A DNA stretch of 64,000 nt. Source: Agrypnia vestita. Taxonomy: Eukaryota > Arthropoda > Insecta > Trichoptera > Phryganeidae. The notes beneath the pieces are model-generated. The model worked only from the letters and a program-made list of their open reading frames with translations, made no database searches and was not told the DNA's origin. The position numbers and the translations under genes were made by a program. The DNA lies in the NCBI GenBank assembly GCA_016648135.1, contig JADDOH010024906.1, forward strand, positions 82,800 to 146,799, written 5' to 3'. Shown here in pieces: positions 10,868-23,960 of this stretch; position 1 is the first letter of the stretch; every line of letters begins with the position of its first letter.

Positions 10868-11066
10868 GAAAACTTGTTCACCTTTTCTAACCTAGCTTCT
10901 TTTTTAACTTAAACTCTTTATTTGTGATAAAACAATAGTTTTCGCCTTTTCTAACCTAGTTTCTTTTTTTAAATTAAACTCTTTATTGGTGATAAAACAG
11001 TTATTTTCACCTTTTCTAACCCAGCTCTTTTTCAACTTAAACTCTTTATTTTGTGATAAAAAAATG
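10868..11066 (+). repeat. Three tandem units of about 64-65 bp
   Basis: CCTTTTCTAACC starts at 10881, 10945 and 11010; each unit continues with a T-run, AACTTAAACTCTTTATT and GTGATAAAA. Units differ by a few substitutions. Confidence 0.75.
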
Positions 11067-13159
11067 TTTTAAGATTTATTTTTGTGTGGCCAAAGGTCCA
11101 TTCATTTGCATTCTAGAAACGAATTTGCATGGAAATATTTCAAGCTATAGTATTTGTGATTCCATGGTCCATTCCCTTTTTTAAGTTTGCTGCTTTCAGA
11201 TTTTATTAATTTAAATTGGTCATTTTATTTTCTTTATTTTTACAATGTTTTTTTTATGAGTATATTGATGAGATATTCACCTCATGAAATTGTTGAATCA
11301 TTTGATATTTATAATAAATTGTTGAGATCCTCACCAGGATACATGGTTTCATTTGTCAACTTCATCTGAGCACCCTCATAGAAAAGCAGACTTCCACGCT
11401 GAATGAACCCTACGACTCACGACTGTCTATAGCTGATGAACAACGGACCTCGGAGGGCCTTCTCTAAGCCACAAGGGTAGGATAAGAGCCTCCCCGAGTC
11501 CATCCGTTACAATGGCGCCTGTCACGCGGGGCCTAGCGAAGGGTACAATGCAGCCGGACCTGGTGAAGAATTGCGATTGGCTCCTTCAGCACGGGCCTTC
11601 GGGAGTCTGCTTTCCCTTATCTTTCTCTATAAATTCTTTCAAGGATACCCTTGGAATGGCGCCCGTAATTATTCGTTCGTAGGTAGCTCAGACGAAATCT
11701 TGTATGTAAATTGTATGAAATATATAAAACATAAAACTACTTTGTTTGTTTGTAAACTTTCCAGATAAACCTGTTTGTAAACCCGAAGTGCAGAGAGAGA
11801 GGAGAGAAGTGTGGAAATAAATTTTGCAGAGAACGGGAGATCTAACTGGCGGAGTCGAGAAAGGACGGCTACGTAGAGACAAAAAGGTCATCGTTTCATT
11901 TTTATGCATACTTTTAGCTTTATAACAATGCACCTAATGCAATATATTAGAAGAGTCATTATGTTGGTTTTGTCACCAGTAAATTCTATAGAATTTGTTA
12001 TAACATTATTGACATATTTTCTGTAGTATTCGAATCCTCTGCTAAGGTGCCTTAGACAAAAATATTTAGTATACCTTAGAATTGAAATTGTCACATTAAT
12101 TTATTTTGCAATAAAATTTTAGTTATGTAAATTTGCATTATCACCTTGAAATCATTTGTTAGAGCGCCCTTGGCAAAATTTAATTTTGAAATTTGAATTA
12201 TTACATTTAAAGCCCATGTAAACGACTAAAAATTGTTGGAATAAAAGTCTCATCAGAAAATGCTTTTTGGTAAAGTGCCTTGGCAAATCTTTGGTCAATC
12301 ACTGCAATTTAACAATAATTATAAAATTGTCATAATACAAGAATTATAGGTTGGAAACATTTTAATACGCAAATTTATTAACTGAGGTGACAAAACGATT
12401 TGTAACTTTTATATAGAAATTTGTGACATTTAATTCGGAAGAGGCAAATCATGTGCGTAGGTCATCATATCACCTGCACTTGGCTTGCAACATTTAAATT
12501 ACAATATCAGCTAATTTGAATAAATTGTGACCTAATTTGAAAGTGTGTTTAATAAGTAGGTTGTAAATACCTACTCACTTTAACCATGGTATACATTAGA
12601 CTTTGGAATGATGATGTGATTGAGACTCTCTTTGAAATATTTTGTGCCTCCAATTAGTTTCACCTTAATTAGTAAACTCTGAAAACTAAGTGACCTTTAC
12701 TTGTCTCTTGTAACTGGAATTTCAAGCTAGCTGAAACATTTGGTTATTCCCAAACTTTGATTTTATTTTGATGGGTTTATTTGAAAATTTTTGGTCCATC
12801 TCATCTTATATTGGAAACTTGCTTTAATATCATTGGTACTTATAAATGAATAACGTTCATCCTTTCTAGATCTTGTTAATAGAAATCATTTGTTAGAATA
12901 TTTTAAAAATAATTTTTTTCACACATTATGGATCTACTCAGTCGTAAAAAAAGGATTAGTTTGTTTTACGAATAGAAATAAAATTAATAGACTTGTATCT
13001 GGCCACTAGAAATTCTAATACTTTATTTGGATATTTCCTCATCTTGTCTTTACCTTGGAAGATTTTACTTATACTTTGGATCCCTTGAAATTTAGTTTTG
13101 TTCAGTTGGAGAATTGAACTTGTTTTGCTGTGAACTAAACGCACACAAATTTTTTTCAG
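11067..13159. other. Unassigned; faint decayed periodicity
   Basis: No gene seen. Near 12048, 12167 and 12277 a phrase like GTGCCTTGGCAAA recurs, suggesting a heavily diverged tandem or dispersed repeat. 11430-11700 is GC-richer without a readable frame. Confidence 0.3.
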
Positions 13160-13362
13160 TCCTGTCAGCTGGCCGATGAATCCTAAACTTCGAAGGTCGT
13201 CGTGCAACCGGCTTTGAAGGAATCCTGGATATTTTGCCCAACGAGTTCAGACTTGGCCGCCAGAAGCGTTGCTGACACCGAAGCATTCAGGCGTGGGAGC
13301 TCCAGGATATCAGGTCCATGACACTGCAGTCATGGAGAAGTTTGTTATTTCTCTCATCTTTG
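13160..13362 (+). other. Candidate 5' exon ending in a short start peptide
   Basis: A good acceptor (polypyrimidine tract then CAG ending 13159) and a good donor (TTTG|GTGAGT at 13363) bound 203 GC-richer bases. All three frames are closed in the 5' part, but ATG 13332 opens a frame MEKFVISLIF that runs into the donor, which looks like the start of a signal peptide. If real this is an exon with 5' UTR and start codon of a secreted or membrane protein; the next exon was not found. Chance splice sites are a clear alternative. Confidence 0.2.
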
Positions 13363-14440
13363 GTGAGTGCTCCCTAAAAGGCAGTCAATGAAAGAGATCC
13401 TAAATGTCGAAAATAGGTAGTTAACAGATAATGGCATAATCTTTTCATAAGCTTAAGTCTCCTTTGTACTATTGTTCGGCCACCATTAGTATCGCATTGG
13501 CAAATCTCGACTTTGGCATAAAAGGATGGAGGAGGAAGCGTATTTAACTAAATTGAATTTAAATATTTAAAATTGTCTTAATTCTAAGTCAGCAAACGGC
13601 GTGTTTCGTTTAATTAAAATACCGTGAAACAAGGGCGAAAATAATGAAGATATTCGTATATCTATTCTTTAAAGGGCTCTCTGAACTGTCGCGTGTTTGC
13701 TGTGATGGAGTTCGAAATAAACTTCTTGTTAAATAATTTATTTTTATAAATATATATTTTTTAATTAGTGTGCACAGTGATGCTGGTATTATTTTTACAC
13801 TTGTGATGTTCTCGTCCTTTAACTTCAGGAGGAGAACCATATAGGAAATCGGAAATCCAGAATAAATCGATAATCCTCTTCAAGATAATTAATTTACTTG
13901 TAATAAAGTTCACAAGACAGAATCAATACGGTATTCAGATAGCTAACAAGGTGTTACTGACTTACTGACTTGGTAGTTACTGACGTGGTAGTTGAATTGT
14001 AAGAGAGCGCGTCAATCTGGTGCATCCCTATTTATACCCATTCACTCTCTCATACTGTATAACTCTCTCATTCATTCCAACAGACGTTTATCCAGATACA
14101 TTACAGTATAAATATGTAGTTCATTCTGTCACTTACTAGATCGTCATAATTGTAGAACAACGCATGTGATCTTTCGCAAGTTTGCAGGAGAGCAGTTTGA
14201 AATTTTATTTACATAATGACACTTTATGTCATAGCTCGATAGCTACAAATGATTTTCCTTTGAAACTTGGGTTAGTTATTGAAAGTGGAAACTTAAATAT
14301 AGTCAGCGCAGAACAACGACTTTTTTACACATGCTGCATTGTTCTACATCGCAAATCAGAACCGTCGTTATAACCAACTTCGTATAACGACGGTTAAATC
14401 AATGAGAAAAAAGTAACCCATAAAAAACAAGTTTTTATTA
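13363..14440. other. No gene recognised
   Basis: AT-rich. A small inverted repeat (CCGTCGTTATA ... TATAACGACGG, about 14362-14395) resembles a mariner-type terminal sequence but has no partner. Confidence 0.3.
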
Positions 14441-14976
14441 TACTTCCTTTCTTTGTAAAATATAACAACAATTAAAGAAGAATTAAAACATATAACATAA
14501 CACTAAACTTACAGTAATATAATATATTTCTAAAATGTCAGATGTTTTGAGCTTTGATAAGACACTTCATGCTTTGAAGATTAAATTCTAAAAACATTTG
14601 TCAGTCAATTTAGATTTTCGACATTCGTAGTGAAGTACCTATTTTGTATACCGACGGAATAATTCAAATTTAGAAAATATTCCGTGACGTTATCGGGCCG
14701 CCGTTGTTGTAATCAAACTTTTCAAATGATTTCAATTTGAAAAAACCAATAAAATTTCTAAAAATCCGAAATTATACTATAATTATTAATTTTTTTAAAA
14801 CGAAAATTTGATAGATCTTCTTGATCGTCACCACGAGTCTACTTGCCAATTTTCAGCTCGATTGGATCACGGGAAAAGGGTTAAAAATCGATCCAAAGTT
14901 TTTTCACCCGGCAAGCCGGCAAGCCGGCAAGCCGGCAAGCCGGCAAGCAAGCAAGCAAGCAGACGCCAAAGGGAGT
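14441..14976 (+). mobile_element. Inverted-repeat element A, copy 1
   Basis: Ends in TACTTCCTTTCT (14441-14452) and CAAAGGGAGTA (to 14976), an imperfect terminal inverted repeat. The best-conserved internal block is GATCGTCACCACGAGTCT, then GATTGGATCACGGG, AAAAGGGTTAAAAATCGATC and CAAAGTTTTTTC; it recurs on the minus strand in 45235-45635. A CAAG-rich tract after it has expanded into a microsatellite. No transposase is visible: a non-autonomous DNA transposon (MITE-like). Confidence 0.55.
14908..14960 (+). repeat. (CCGGCAAG)n then (CAAG)n microsatellite
   Basis: Five CCGGCAAG units followed by CAAG units, inside element A. The other copy of A has only a loose CAGACAAG-type tract here, so the expansion is copy-specific. 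Confidence 0.85.
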
Positions 14977-15574
14977 AAAAATACACTTTTTATATACTCC
15001 ATTAGATATCTTCTTTTTTTCACTTTTTTACGATCCAAAAAAATCATTAGGGAATTTTTTGCACATCTGTCATTATTCTACGATCATGACGAGATGTCAT
15101 TTTCAGAGATGGCGTTCTGTCAAAATAAAATAAAAATATAAGAGACTTAGTGACCTTGGAACTCATTCACTCTAGACTTGTGCAATAATTTTAATGTCTT
15201 GTGCAACTAGTAAATTAAGAACATAATTTTTAAATTTATTTTCTTCATTTTTTATTATTTGATAGAAGATATGGTTCGTTATTTGCTACGCAACAGGAAT
15301 AGATGGATGTTGTAGTTATAGAGTGCAGCATTTTATAAATTATGAAAATATACGAATTTCAATTGGAGATGGTGCATTTTTTTAATGTTTCGTAATAGCA
15401 GGGAAGTCATTAATTTTCTGTCATTATTTATAACAGGTTGCGTCTATCATTTACATATTGGCACTAGTACATAAAAAAAATATGCCAAAAAATGGTATCT
15501 GACATACAATAATTATCACAGTATGCATATGTAAATGTATTGCTCACATATCTTAACGCTATATTTCTTTTGTT

Positions 15575-15855
15575 TTTTTTTCTCCTTGTGTCTTCCTGGT
15601 TATACTAAGTAGATCTACTCTTTCCTTCCCATTCTTGATTCCCCTTTTACCTTTAATTCTCTGACTCTCATGGATTGTTCCTAACTTAAACCATTAATTT
15701 TTTTGTATATTGTTGCCTTATTTTAATACATAAGATGTTAATTCTGTGGAAACTTGTAAGACAGTCTCTGTTTTTATATATTTAATATTTATGTGTAGCC
15801 TGATTTTTATTTGATCTCTTAGTTTTCCGTAAATAAATAAATAAATAAAATAAAT
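15575..15855 (+). mobile_element. Probable LINE 3' UTR and tail
   Basis: A pyrimidine-rich segment (CTCCTTGTGTCTTCC..., 15580-15690) leads to a TAAATAAATAAATAAA tail at about 15831-15855, a usual end for CR1/Jockey-like LINEs. No coding remnant is upstream, so it is strongly truncated. Confidence 0.35.
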
Positions 15856-17049
15856 TAATAAAAATAATAGAACGTGTCTCCATGATTAGCAATACACAAA
15901 ACTCTATGTAATAATGTACATCATGTTACATAACGTTTGTACATAACGTTACCAAGATCTCTACGATACGCAGGATCGCACCATTTTCAAGGCCTTAACT
16001 TTCAGCCGAAACTTCGCTAACAAAAACTAACGTTTCAAGATGGTTCTGACGCTAACACAAACAAAATACATTTCGCGATATTTTTTTGTTATTGTTTGTA
16101 TATAGTATTTTTGTTGTCTATGTTTTTTGTGTTTTAAAATTTCAATTTTAATTGAAAATTTGTGACAAACTAAAGCGACTTACGTAAAATTTCAACAATT
16201 AGAGATCATAGGTCATTTGGATCAATGAAAACCGAATATTCATTCATTTTGTAAAATGGGTTATTGTAAAAAATAATTTGATTATATTTTAGGCTAACGT
16301 TGCAATATTTTTTTGTTAACAAATAAATGTAAAGCTGAAATTGAAGCATAAAAATCCATTATTTTTGAAGGGTTATAGTAAGTATTTATTCCGGTATCTG
16401 GGAAGGTTACTGCAGTCTCACACATTCCATATGAGTACTAGGGTGGGTCAAACAATTTTTTTTCTCATTTTTATCTGGAACACCAAAAAAAGGTGCCAAA
16501 TGATATTTTTAGCCAAGTATTATATTTGATTAGAATGGGATATCATCTTATGGCTTCGGATCGACTTTAGAGAATATGAAAATGAAATGAAAAATGAAAA
16601 AGAGAAATGAAAAAAAAATATATATGAACTGTTAAAGCTAGGTTGAAAAGTATAAAAAAGTGTGTCTATAAAGTAAATTGAAATTGTAGTAGTAACATTT
16701 ATTTATTACAAGAAAAAATAACACAAATGACATTTTACAAAAATTAAGTATTATGATGTAATGATATTTCAAATAGCGCGGAAATCCATTAGAAAATATG
16801 TTGGACAGAATAAATGGAGGCTCTTGATCATATTTTCCAAAAATTTTCCACGACAATATTACAAAAATCTCACACCTGTAATCAAGACGAAAAAAAAAAC
16901 CAAAGGAATAATCGATATCAATTCGGAGGCAGATAAACTTACTAAATATTCTGATTATATTGCACCGATGTTATTATGTGACCAATAAGTACATTTGAGT
17001 TGCTGTGCCCCTTGAAATGTATAAAATAAAATTTTGGGCCCATCCCGTT
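15856..17049. other. No feature recognised
   Basis: AT-rich, no coding or structural signal. Confidence 0.3.
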
Positions 17050-17640
17050 GAGTATACATATTTATTTATAAAACAAGCGATAAATAAGAATTATAAAAAG
17101 ATAAGGTGTATAAAAAAGATATGCTGCGAAGCAAAAGTAAATAAAAATAAATAATAAGAAAAGTAAATAATAAGCGAAGAAGTAAATAGTAAGAAGAACG
17201 CCTTTAGCGAGCTGTGGCATGTCGATCATGAGAGATCAGTATCTTTTTCCAATATGCATTGAAGCTGGAGTCTAGGCGAAGGCGGGCTTCCAGAATGAAG
17301 GAATTCTCGAAGCTGCTTATTCTTTTACTCACTCCTGCCATCCTGGATCTTACAAGGGCTGCAAAGCTGGAAACTCGCCCCTCCGTGAAGATACCAGAAG
17401 CGCTGCAATATCTGGAAATGCCAAACATTATGCGGAAGGCGTTATTATATTGTACACGAAGTCTTTCTATGCTGCTCTTTTTGTAGTTCGCCCAGAGTTC
17501 ACGCGTACATGACGTTACACAGAAAGCAAGGAAGAGCGTCCTTTTCACAGAGGTATTGCAAAAGCGAAACCTCCTAATGAGCATGTTGGCTTTTACCTTG
17601 AGAGCTCGTTTTTGCCTACCAATGTCGTCGTCTTATATAA
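17050..17640 (-). pseudogene. LINE ORF2 C-terminal fragment with 3' tail
   Basis: A 126-codon minus-strand frame (17204-17584) contains ELWANYKKSSIERLRVQYNN, FRIMFGISRYCSASGIF and further 'FAALVRSR'. This 'LW..Y...S...L+V.YN...R....+.R..SAS..F' signature belongs to the region after the RT thumb in CR1/Rex-group LINE proteins. Downstream on that strand the AT-rich 3' UTR ends in TAAATAAATA at about 17053-17075. The RT catalytic motif is missing, so this is a dead 5'-truncated insertion; the frame itself is intact, implying a fairly recent copy. Confidence 0.65.
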
Positions 17641-20394
17641 AGCTAGTACAAAACGTCTCGGATAACAATTCATAATGCAGGTGATCAGAGCTTTGCTGGA
17701 GATTTTTTTTTACCATAATTTTATTTATATAACAGATTCCCGCGCCGTGGGCGCACCTGGCGGTAGATATCGAAACCGCGGAAATGGCGGTAACGTAGGA
17801 ATTTTATATTTCATTATATCATTTTCAACATACAGACACCATGTTTTATCGAAAACTCTCCCAGACGTCAAAAATAGAATGATATAAATATACGTTAGTG
17901 AAACACCTGAAAAAATATAAGCACGTTTGAAATTATTTTAAGAGAAAAATTTCAGATCATTATACCAATAAAAGGTTTCCACGAATAATGTACTTCAAAA
18001 GGACGAGTATTTACGGATATTTAAAGTAATTTTTATTTTATAAATAATATTTTTGGCGGGTTATGTGTGATGAGTGCACGTGCTTGGAGAGGAAGAATAT
18101 GATCACCCGTGACGTGTATTGTATGAGTGCGCGTTTAATGTTTGAGATGTGCCAGCAAAGGCAGGACAGGTAGATAAACAGAGAGAATCATTTATACTCA
18201 CGATTAATAGTGGTAATTTTTTGACATAAATTTACAGAGGTGGCGATGAGTACAATTAAAAAAAAAGAAGAAAGTTTTTATAAAGAATAATACGGACAGA
18301 CAGACAGAAAAACAGACAGACAGACAGACTTGAATGATTTTTATATTTTTATAACGAAATTCTTTCACTGAATTTTTTTTTTGTCTATTTTTTGTAGTAT
18401 CTTTTGCAGGCTGCAGAAGATCATGAGTTGATTGTACATTAATTAAACGATTTTGTGAAATGTTTTCTTTTTATAAGTATGCCGCTCTTCGTCTCTATAT
18501 AGTCTAGAATACCAACAGTAAAAAAATAGTATAGCAGATAGGACTAATTAATGGTTTACTTTGCTACTCCTAGCATGGCACTATAGAATGTAACATAAAT
18601 AATATTATTTTATTTTGCATTACGCTAACTTTCCACCTCCACGCCATGTTTTAGAACATTTATCCAGAAGTTTTCTATGGTGGAAAGTATTTTCATATTT
18701 CTGTTTCATCACGTTCGATATAGGTAAAGTTGGGGCAAACGTGTTCATGTTTATTCATACAGAAAATGAAGGAAAATGGCACAACTTCTGATACGAAATA
18801 ATGTTTTTTTATAAAACTTTAAGGCTCTTTGAAGAGATTCCAATTGATTATAGATCCAAGAAAAGTTTCAAAGGATTATTTTTTACTCAAAAATTATATA
18901 TTAAACACCGGGTATCATGAATGATGATTATATTGATTAATATTCATGAATGATTATTAACTGTTCTAGGACATGTAATTGAATTTCTTTGTATAGTTGC
19001 TTTGATATCTTTGATTGCGCTAAAAACCTTTCAAGTGGTTTAACATTTGAGTCACTTCAAGAATGACATTTAATGGAAGATAATAAAGAAAACATTGTAT
19101 ATTTTCTTAAATGAATTTAATTTTTACTTCTGGCAAGAAAATATTTGATTGATGATTTTAATTTAAATGAAAACGCGATCAACTGTTAATACCTTTTTCC
19201 GTTGATCATTTTATTGCATTTGTTAAATATGTCTTCGTATTCTGTTATATACAATACATAGTATTCTAGGTTTATCAAGTGAATTCATATGATTGGCTCA
19301 ATATTATTATTATATCATATGTTCTATTTCTTAGTATCAAATAAGCTGTTTGAATTCTAAATAAAATAAAATAACTATGGTTAATACTAATTTCTACGTT
19401 AAGTTGACGTATTAACTTAAAACGATTTGAAAGTTTTGACAACGTACACAAATGAAAACAATGATATTCATTTAAATGTTTATATAACATGCGTCAAACA
19501 TTTAAATTTCAAAGTTAAAGTGAATGTTTTAACGATATAGATTTTAAGCCACATGTATGAAGGAATGGTAGTCAAGAGCAACGGGAGAAGAGGATTGCAA
19601 TTGTCGAAATATGAATAAAAAATAGCGCAGAGAGCAATTTTGTTGATTTCAGTGCTTTGTTTGACGCCATATAAAATTTATCGTTATAAAGAAATCGTAC
19701 AAATATTTTAAAGAAAAAATACTATTTAAATATATATGCAAGTACAAGACTTCAAAATCAGGGAAAGATTGTTCAATTCACAATTGATCAATGATTTGAA
19801 TGAACATTTATGTATTTTAGAAGCATTTCATTGAAACAATACCAACTAGTTTAAAATATGTCAAACTTTTATATAGTAAGCCGCCTGCTGGGCCTAGCAT
19901 AAAGCATTTACATGAGCCAATGATTAAATATACGCAGCGGCCACTATCAGCCGCAAAGCGGTCACTACAGCTACTCGCAGGGAATAGATTCAAATAGATT
20001 TGAAAAAATTTATTAATTTGTTAACGAGTTCTTTCTCGACCAAACCGCGCACTAGGGAATGTTGTATTTCAGTCATGGCGGAGAAACTCCACGGGAATAG
20101 ACATGACGCGGCAATTTTGTATTTTTTTTTCAATAATTTAACATAATATATTTTCTTAAGTGCCAATAAATTTTTTTTTTCATGTTCTCATAAAATATCA
20201 CTTAATTCCCCTTTGCTTATTCTTGGAAAAAATCAATTTTTACAATTTCTACAAGGTTTTCCTTGTTATATTTTACTTATATTGAAGCGAATGAATTTTT
20301 CGGAATCGATATAAGCTACCGTAATAATAGTTCAACGTTTTGCAAAAAATTAAGTCAGAAATATTTTTATTAAATGCAAAATTTGATATTGCAT
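17641..20394. other. No gene recognised
   Basis: AT-rich spacer. It holds the CAGA microsatellite listed separately and a GC-richer patch near 19860-20110 with no readable frame. Confidence 0.3.
18294..18329 (+). repeat. (CAGA)n microsatellite
   Basis: Imperfect CAGA repeat. Confidence 0.85.
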
Positions 20395-20450
20395 ATCTCC
20401 ATAACTATTGATAGATCATGATTGCTTGATCTTTCAATAGTTATGGAGAT
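20395..20450. repeat. Hairpin, ATCTCCATAACTATTGA arms
   Basis: ATCTCCATAACTATTGA (20395-20411) is repeated as its exact complement at 20434-20450, with inner AGATCA/TGATCT pairing. Probably a MITE core or foldback. Confidence 0.75.
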
Positions 20451-20969
20451 AAACAAAATTTTTTAATAAATTAATTTCACCTCATTATTAAGGCAAAAAT
20501 CTATCTATTAAGTGGACTGTTTCTGTTACACAATATATATACAAACATATATTTTTAAAGGGCTGTTGCAAAATTTCAAATGCAGTTTGTGCACAAAAAT
20601 AGGTAACAATACAGTAAATTAAAAAGTTATCACCATATTTCACAGTTCATTGTAATATTTCTTTATTATTTCATTTGCTCCGTAATATAATAACTCTGTC
20701 AGGTAGTTTGTTAAATAGTTGTGAAAATATATTTTTCGTTGGTGCAGTTTCCGTATTTTTTTTATTTCTAGTTTTTATTCATAATTTGTGTTTGTTTTGT
20801 ATTTGTCAGGCTGGCAATTGAATCAAATATTATTTATTATTAGTTTAAATGTTTTAATGTTCACAAAATATGGGGTAACACCCACTTTAGACCCCGCCCC
20901 CTCTCACTCTCTTTCGGTAGATCCCTGATGGTTCATAAGGCTAATCAGTGCATGTTTGTCCCTGACAAG

Positions 20970-21180
20970 ACTAACACGCATGTGATCAATTATTGGTGGA
21001 AGTGTAACAATACTATGGTTGAGGTGTGTAGTGTTGTGAATGTAGTGGTGTAATGTTGGTCCTGACGAAGAGACGGGTACGTCTCGAAACCGTTAGACCT
21101 AAAATCTGGTAGTGGTTTTTACAAAGTTAACTAACAATCTGTTAGTTTTAATTTCATTGAAATGTAATAAATGTTGAAAT
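20970..21180 (+). mobile_element. Penelope-like terminal repeat fragment, family P copy 1
   Basis: Matches 57647-57830: both carry AACACGCATGTGA, a GGTGTG(T)AGTG block, then the hammerhead-like motif and a downstream TAGTGGTTTTTACAAAG or TAGTGATATATACC. A short GC-rich CCCCGCCCCCTCTC lies upstream (20890s). No protein-coding part is present. Confidence 0.45.
21058..21099 (+). ncRNA. Hammerhead-ribozyme-like motif H2
   Basis: Helix I GGTC/GACC (21058-21061 with 21096-21099), core CTGACGA, perfect 6-bp stem II GAGACG/CGTCTC closed by a GGTA loop, GAAA, then CCGTTA. In the consensus CCGGUH of other copies helix III would be A-U plus C-G; here one G has become T. The core has C instead of U at the variable position 7, which is tolerated. 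Fits the minimal type I hammerhead described in Penelope-like elements. Confidence 0.5.
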
Positions 21181-21611
21181 TTAAAACTTAATAAAAGTGC
21201 GCGTGAGTGTACCAGTTATATACATAATATGGGAGCGTCCATAAAACACATAGTTCCATTTTAAAACCTTTGAACCCCCCCCCCTCCGCGCCATGTAGCC
21301 TTAGAGGCTTTTTCTTTGATCTCCTTCCCCGAGTAGAACTTTGTTTCTTCCTATTAATTCCAGATGACATTTTGTGCTGTTATCTCTTACACCGAAACTA
21401 TTTTTACAAGTGATTGATTATGTACAAATAGAGCTGCGCAGATTTATCGATAGCATATTCTTTGCTATTTTAACTGTACCAAATAATATAAATGTAAGAA
21501 TTGCGTAACTCGACTCTGACCTCCCCCTTCCCTTCCCTCACGTAGCCCAGTGAAGCATTCTAAACCTAAATCCTCCCTTGATCAAGCTACGTGGGTTATG
21601 GACGCTCACTG

Positions 21612-21646
21612 TGTGGGTTATAAAAGCAAAGGCAGCAATATACAGC
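21612..21646. mobile_element. Terminal fragment of foldback MITE F
   Basis: GTGTGGGTTATAAAAGCAAA then GGCAGCAATATA matches the ends of the elements at 26728 and 55092. It directly abuts a SINE copy, which probably interrupted it. Confidence 0.55.
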
Positions 21647-21760
21647 TAAACGCTTTTGCTATAAAAATAGCACTAACTTGCTAGTCTGGAGTGAAGTTCA
21701 AACCCGCGATCTTTGGATCACAAGGCGAGTGTCCTCACCACAAGACCAACAAGCTACACC
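21647..21760 (-). mobile_element. tRNA-derived SINE family A copy
   Basis: Minus strand: tRNA-like head with GGTCTTGTGGTGAGGAC, CTCGCCTTGTGATCC and a B-box-like GCGGGTTTGAACTTC, followed by CACTCCAG and GTGCTATTTTTATAGC. Same family as copies at 27551, 35505, 44691 and 53523. The 3' body is truncated by MITE F sequence. Confidence 0.7.
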
Positions 21761-22920
21761 TAACATATCGAGGGTAGAAAGCCAAAAGGGCGTTAGTGAT
21801 CATTTCGAACTTTACATGAGAGTAAAATAAAGTTCTATAAAATTGTTTTTATCAATGTTTCTTTTATTATCAAACTATCTCCATATTTGTTTATCCAAAA
21901 AAACACATGGAAACCGTCAAAAAATAAAATAAATATTGAAAAAATCTGATTGAAAAAACATTTTATAATTTCTTGCAGAATTAAAATTATCACTTACGTC
22001 CTTTTGATTTTCTACCCTTGATATGTAATAAAATACTGATACAAGAACAAGTTTATAATAATATCTAGACCACTTCTGGCTCCAGAACTTAATTAACAAC
22101 AAAGTTTCCGCCAGTGATTTATGGAAATGTTAATACTTGCAACTTTTTGCACATAATATTGTCCGTTCGTCTTAGCACTTCTACTTTCTTCCTTCTGGGT
22201 GTCTTACAAGTCGAGTTTGGCAGTTTTGCGGTCGTTATCCTCGCTATTTAACTTCTCTAACGTGTTCTTGAGCCGTCGTCACAGATAAGATCAATGAATA
22301 CTGAAAACTCATTAATCAATCTCATTACCTGGCTACCAGGAGCGTCCTGTGAGAACAAGAAGCATAACTTTTATTTGAAGATTAAAATAAAAAAAAATTA
22401 CTATAATAGTATATTAATATCCTTTGTCATTATTTCTTTATAAATAAAAAATATACTTCGTATTTCAATCTATACATCAGGGTTCGGTGTGTCACATCTC
22501 CTGGTTAATTGTGTATCAGTGAGCCAAATGCCATTTTAAAAATAAAGAAACGTATATTTACAAAGTAGGCAAATAATCTATCTCATGACTATTTCGGTTA
22601 AAAGTATATTTTGTATGAATAATTACGAGTTATGGTGGTTACAAATTTGGGTGTTTCATTGTTGAACAGACAATCGTATATACCATAATAAAGAAATCTA
22701 AATTAGCGGCATCAACAGGGTTGCGCCGAACAATATTTGAAACATAAACTATGAGGGAAATAGAACAATAATACGGGCCCCTATAATTAACGTTTGCATG
22801 CATATTTCAGAGATATGGCCCATACTAAATTACTACTAGGAACGCAGAAATCTGAGCTGGGTATTGTGGTGGCGCAAGGTTATTATTTTGAGTTATGTGC
22901 ATTAACGGATCTTACTGTAT
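21761..22920. other. No feature recognised
   Basis: AT-rich, nothing supported. Confidence 0.3.
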
Positions 22921-23280
22921 TTATTTATTTATTATTAACGCTCTAGAGGGCTTTTACAAATATTTTATGAGTATTTAATACATACCTAAAATTATTTTAA
23001 ATAAATAAGCGATATTGAAAAAAGTTTTTATTTAAAAAAAATTAAAAATAAGCAATAAATTTTAAAAAAAGAACTAAACAATCATTTTAACAAAACAATT
23101 TCCTCATGATTTAAAAAAATAAGACATAATAAGAAAAAAATAAATAATACTAATCACAAATCACATTTAAAAAATAAAATTTAATAAAAAAAATAACATT
23201 AAGCATACTTCAATATAACGCTACTAATTCAAAGGAGAAAAAAAAATCTGTTTACTTAACTCTACTCGATTCTGCTTAGC
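22921..23280 (-). mobile_element. LINE-type 3' tail, minus strand
   Basis: Minus strand ends TTTGTAAAAGCCCTCTAGAG then TAATAATAAATAAATA. The same TTTGTAAAAG...hairpin...TAATAATAAATA design ends the insertion at 6338-6627. The upstream part is A/T-rich with no coding signal. Confidence 0.35.
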
Positions 23281-23523
23281 ATATTTCAAGTTTAAATATT
23301 TTTTAATTCAGATGTGCTCCTATAACGAAAAATGTCAAAGAGTTTCGAAATCTTGTTGCCAAGTCGATGCATTCATGTTAATGGTGAGTTTACGGCGCGG
23401 CACAGTTATTCCTCTGGGCACCTACAAAGAACGCTTCATATTATAGCATGTGAATATTATTCGAATTAAAAACATCTTTTGCCTCATGCTATTGGTATGA
23501 AAATTGGTATGAATATACCTTGT

Positions 23524-23569
23524 ATTCTCTTGAAGAAGGGACCGTTGGTTCCCGAAACATGTCGAGTGT
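23524..23569 (+). ncRNA. Hammerhead-ribozyme-like motif H3
   Basis: Helix I CTC/GAG with weaker pairs beyond, core TTGAAGA (two changes from CTGATGA), stem II GGGA-CC/GG-TTCCC with one bulge, GAAAC-AT-GTC giving A-U and C-G helix III and a GUC cleavage triplet. Followed after 18 nt by CAGTGGTTAAAACAAAG. Core substitutions probably impair activity. Confidence 0.4.
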
Positions 23570-23960
23570 TTGTTAAAATAAAATCAGTGGTTAAAACAAA
23601 GTTACTTGTTTTTAATTTTAATAATTTTTAAAATTTTACAAAAAGCCTTAATCATCCACATACATACAATATAACAATTATTATTTTATGAGTAACCATA
23701 TTTTGTCTATAATACTGGTGCAAAGCATTTGAAACAAGTTCGAAGCGAATATTGAAGAATCTGAACGTCGGAAAAATAGATCAGATTTAAAACGTTTATT
23801 TTTCAGAGAATATTCAAAGTAGGAGAAGTTAATAATGTCCATTAATTGAAAACAAATGTACAATAATTCTTAAAATTGCATCAACTACCCTCGTACTTCT
23901 CAGAAGGTTGTGTAAGCGGCATGGATTGGCGGGCTCAGTCAATTTCGGAATGTCGCACCA

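Noticed and set aside
9951..11530. Possible LTR starting TGTCACGG and ending ...TTACA before a primer-site-like TGGCGCC
   Set aside because: No second LTR, gag or pol, and the GCGCCTGTCACGCGGG after it resembles a tRNA-Asp anticodon arm in the sense orientation rather than a primer-binding complement.
14362..14395. Mariner-type terminal repeat
   Set aside because: Single short inverted repeat with no partner end or target duplication.
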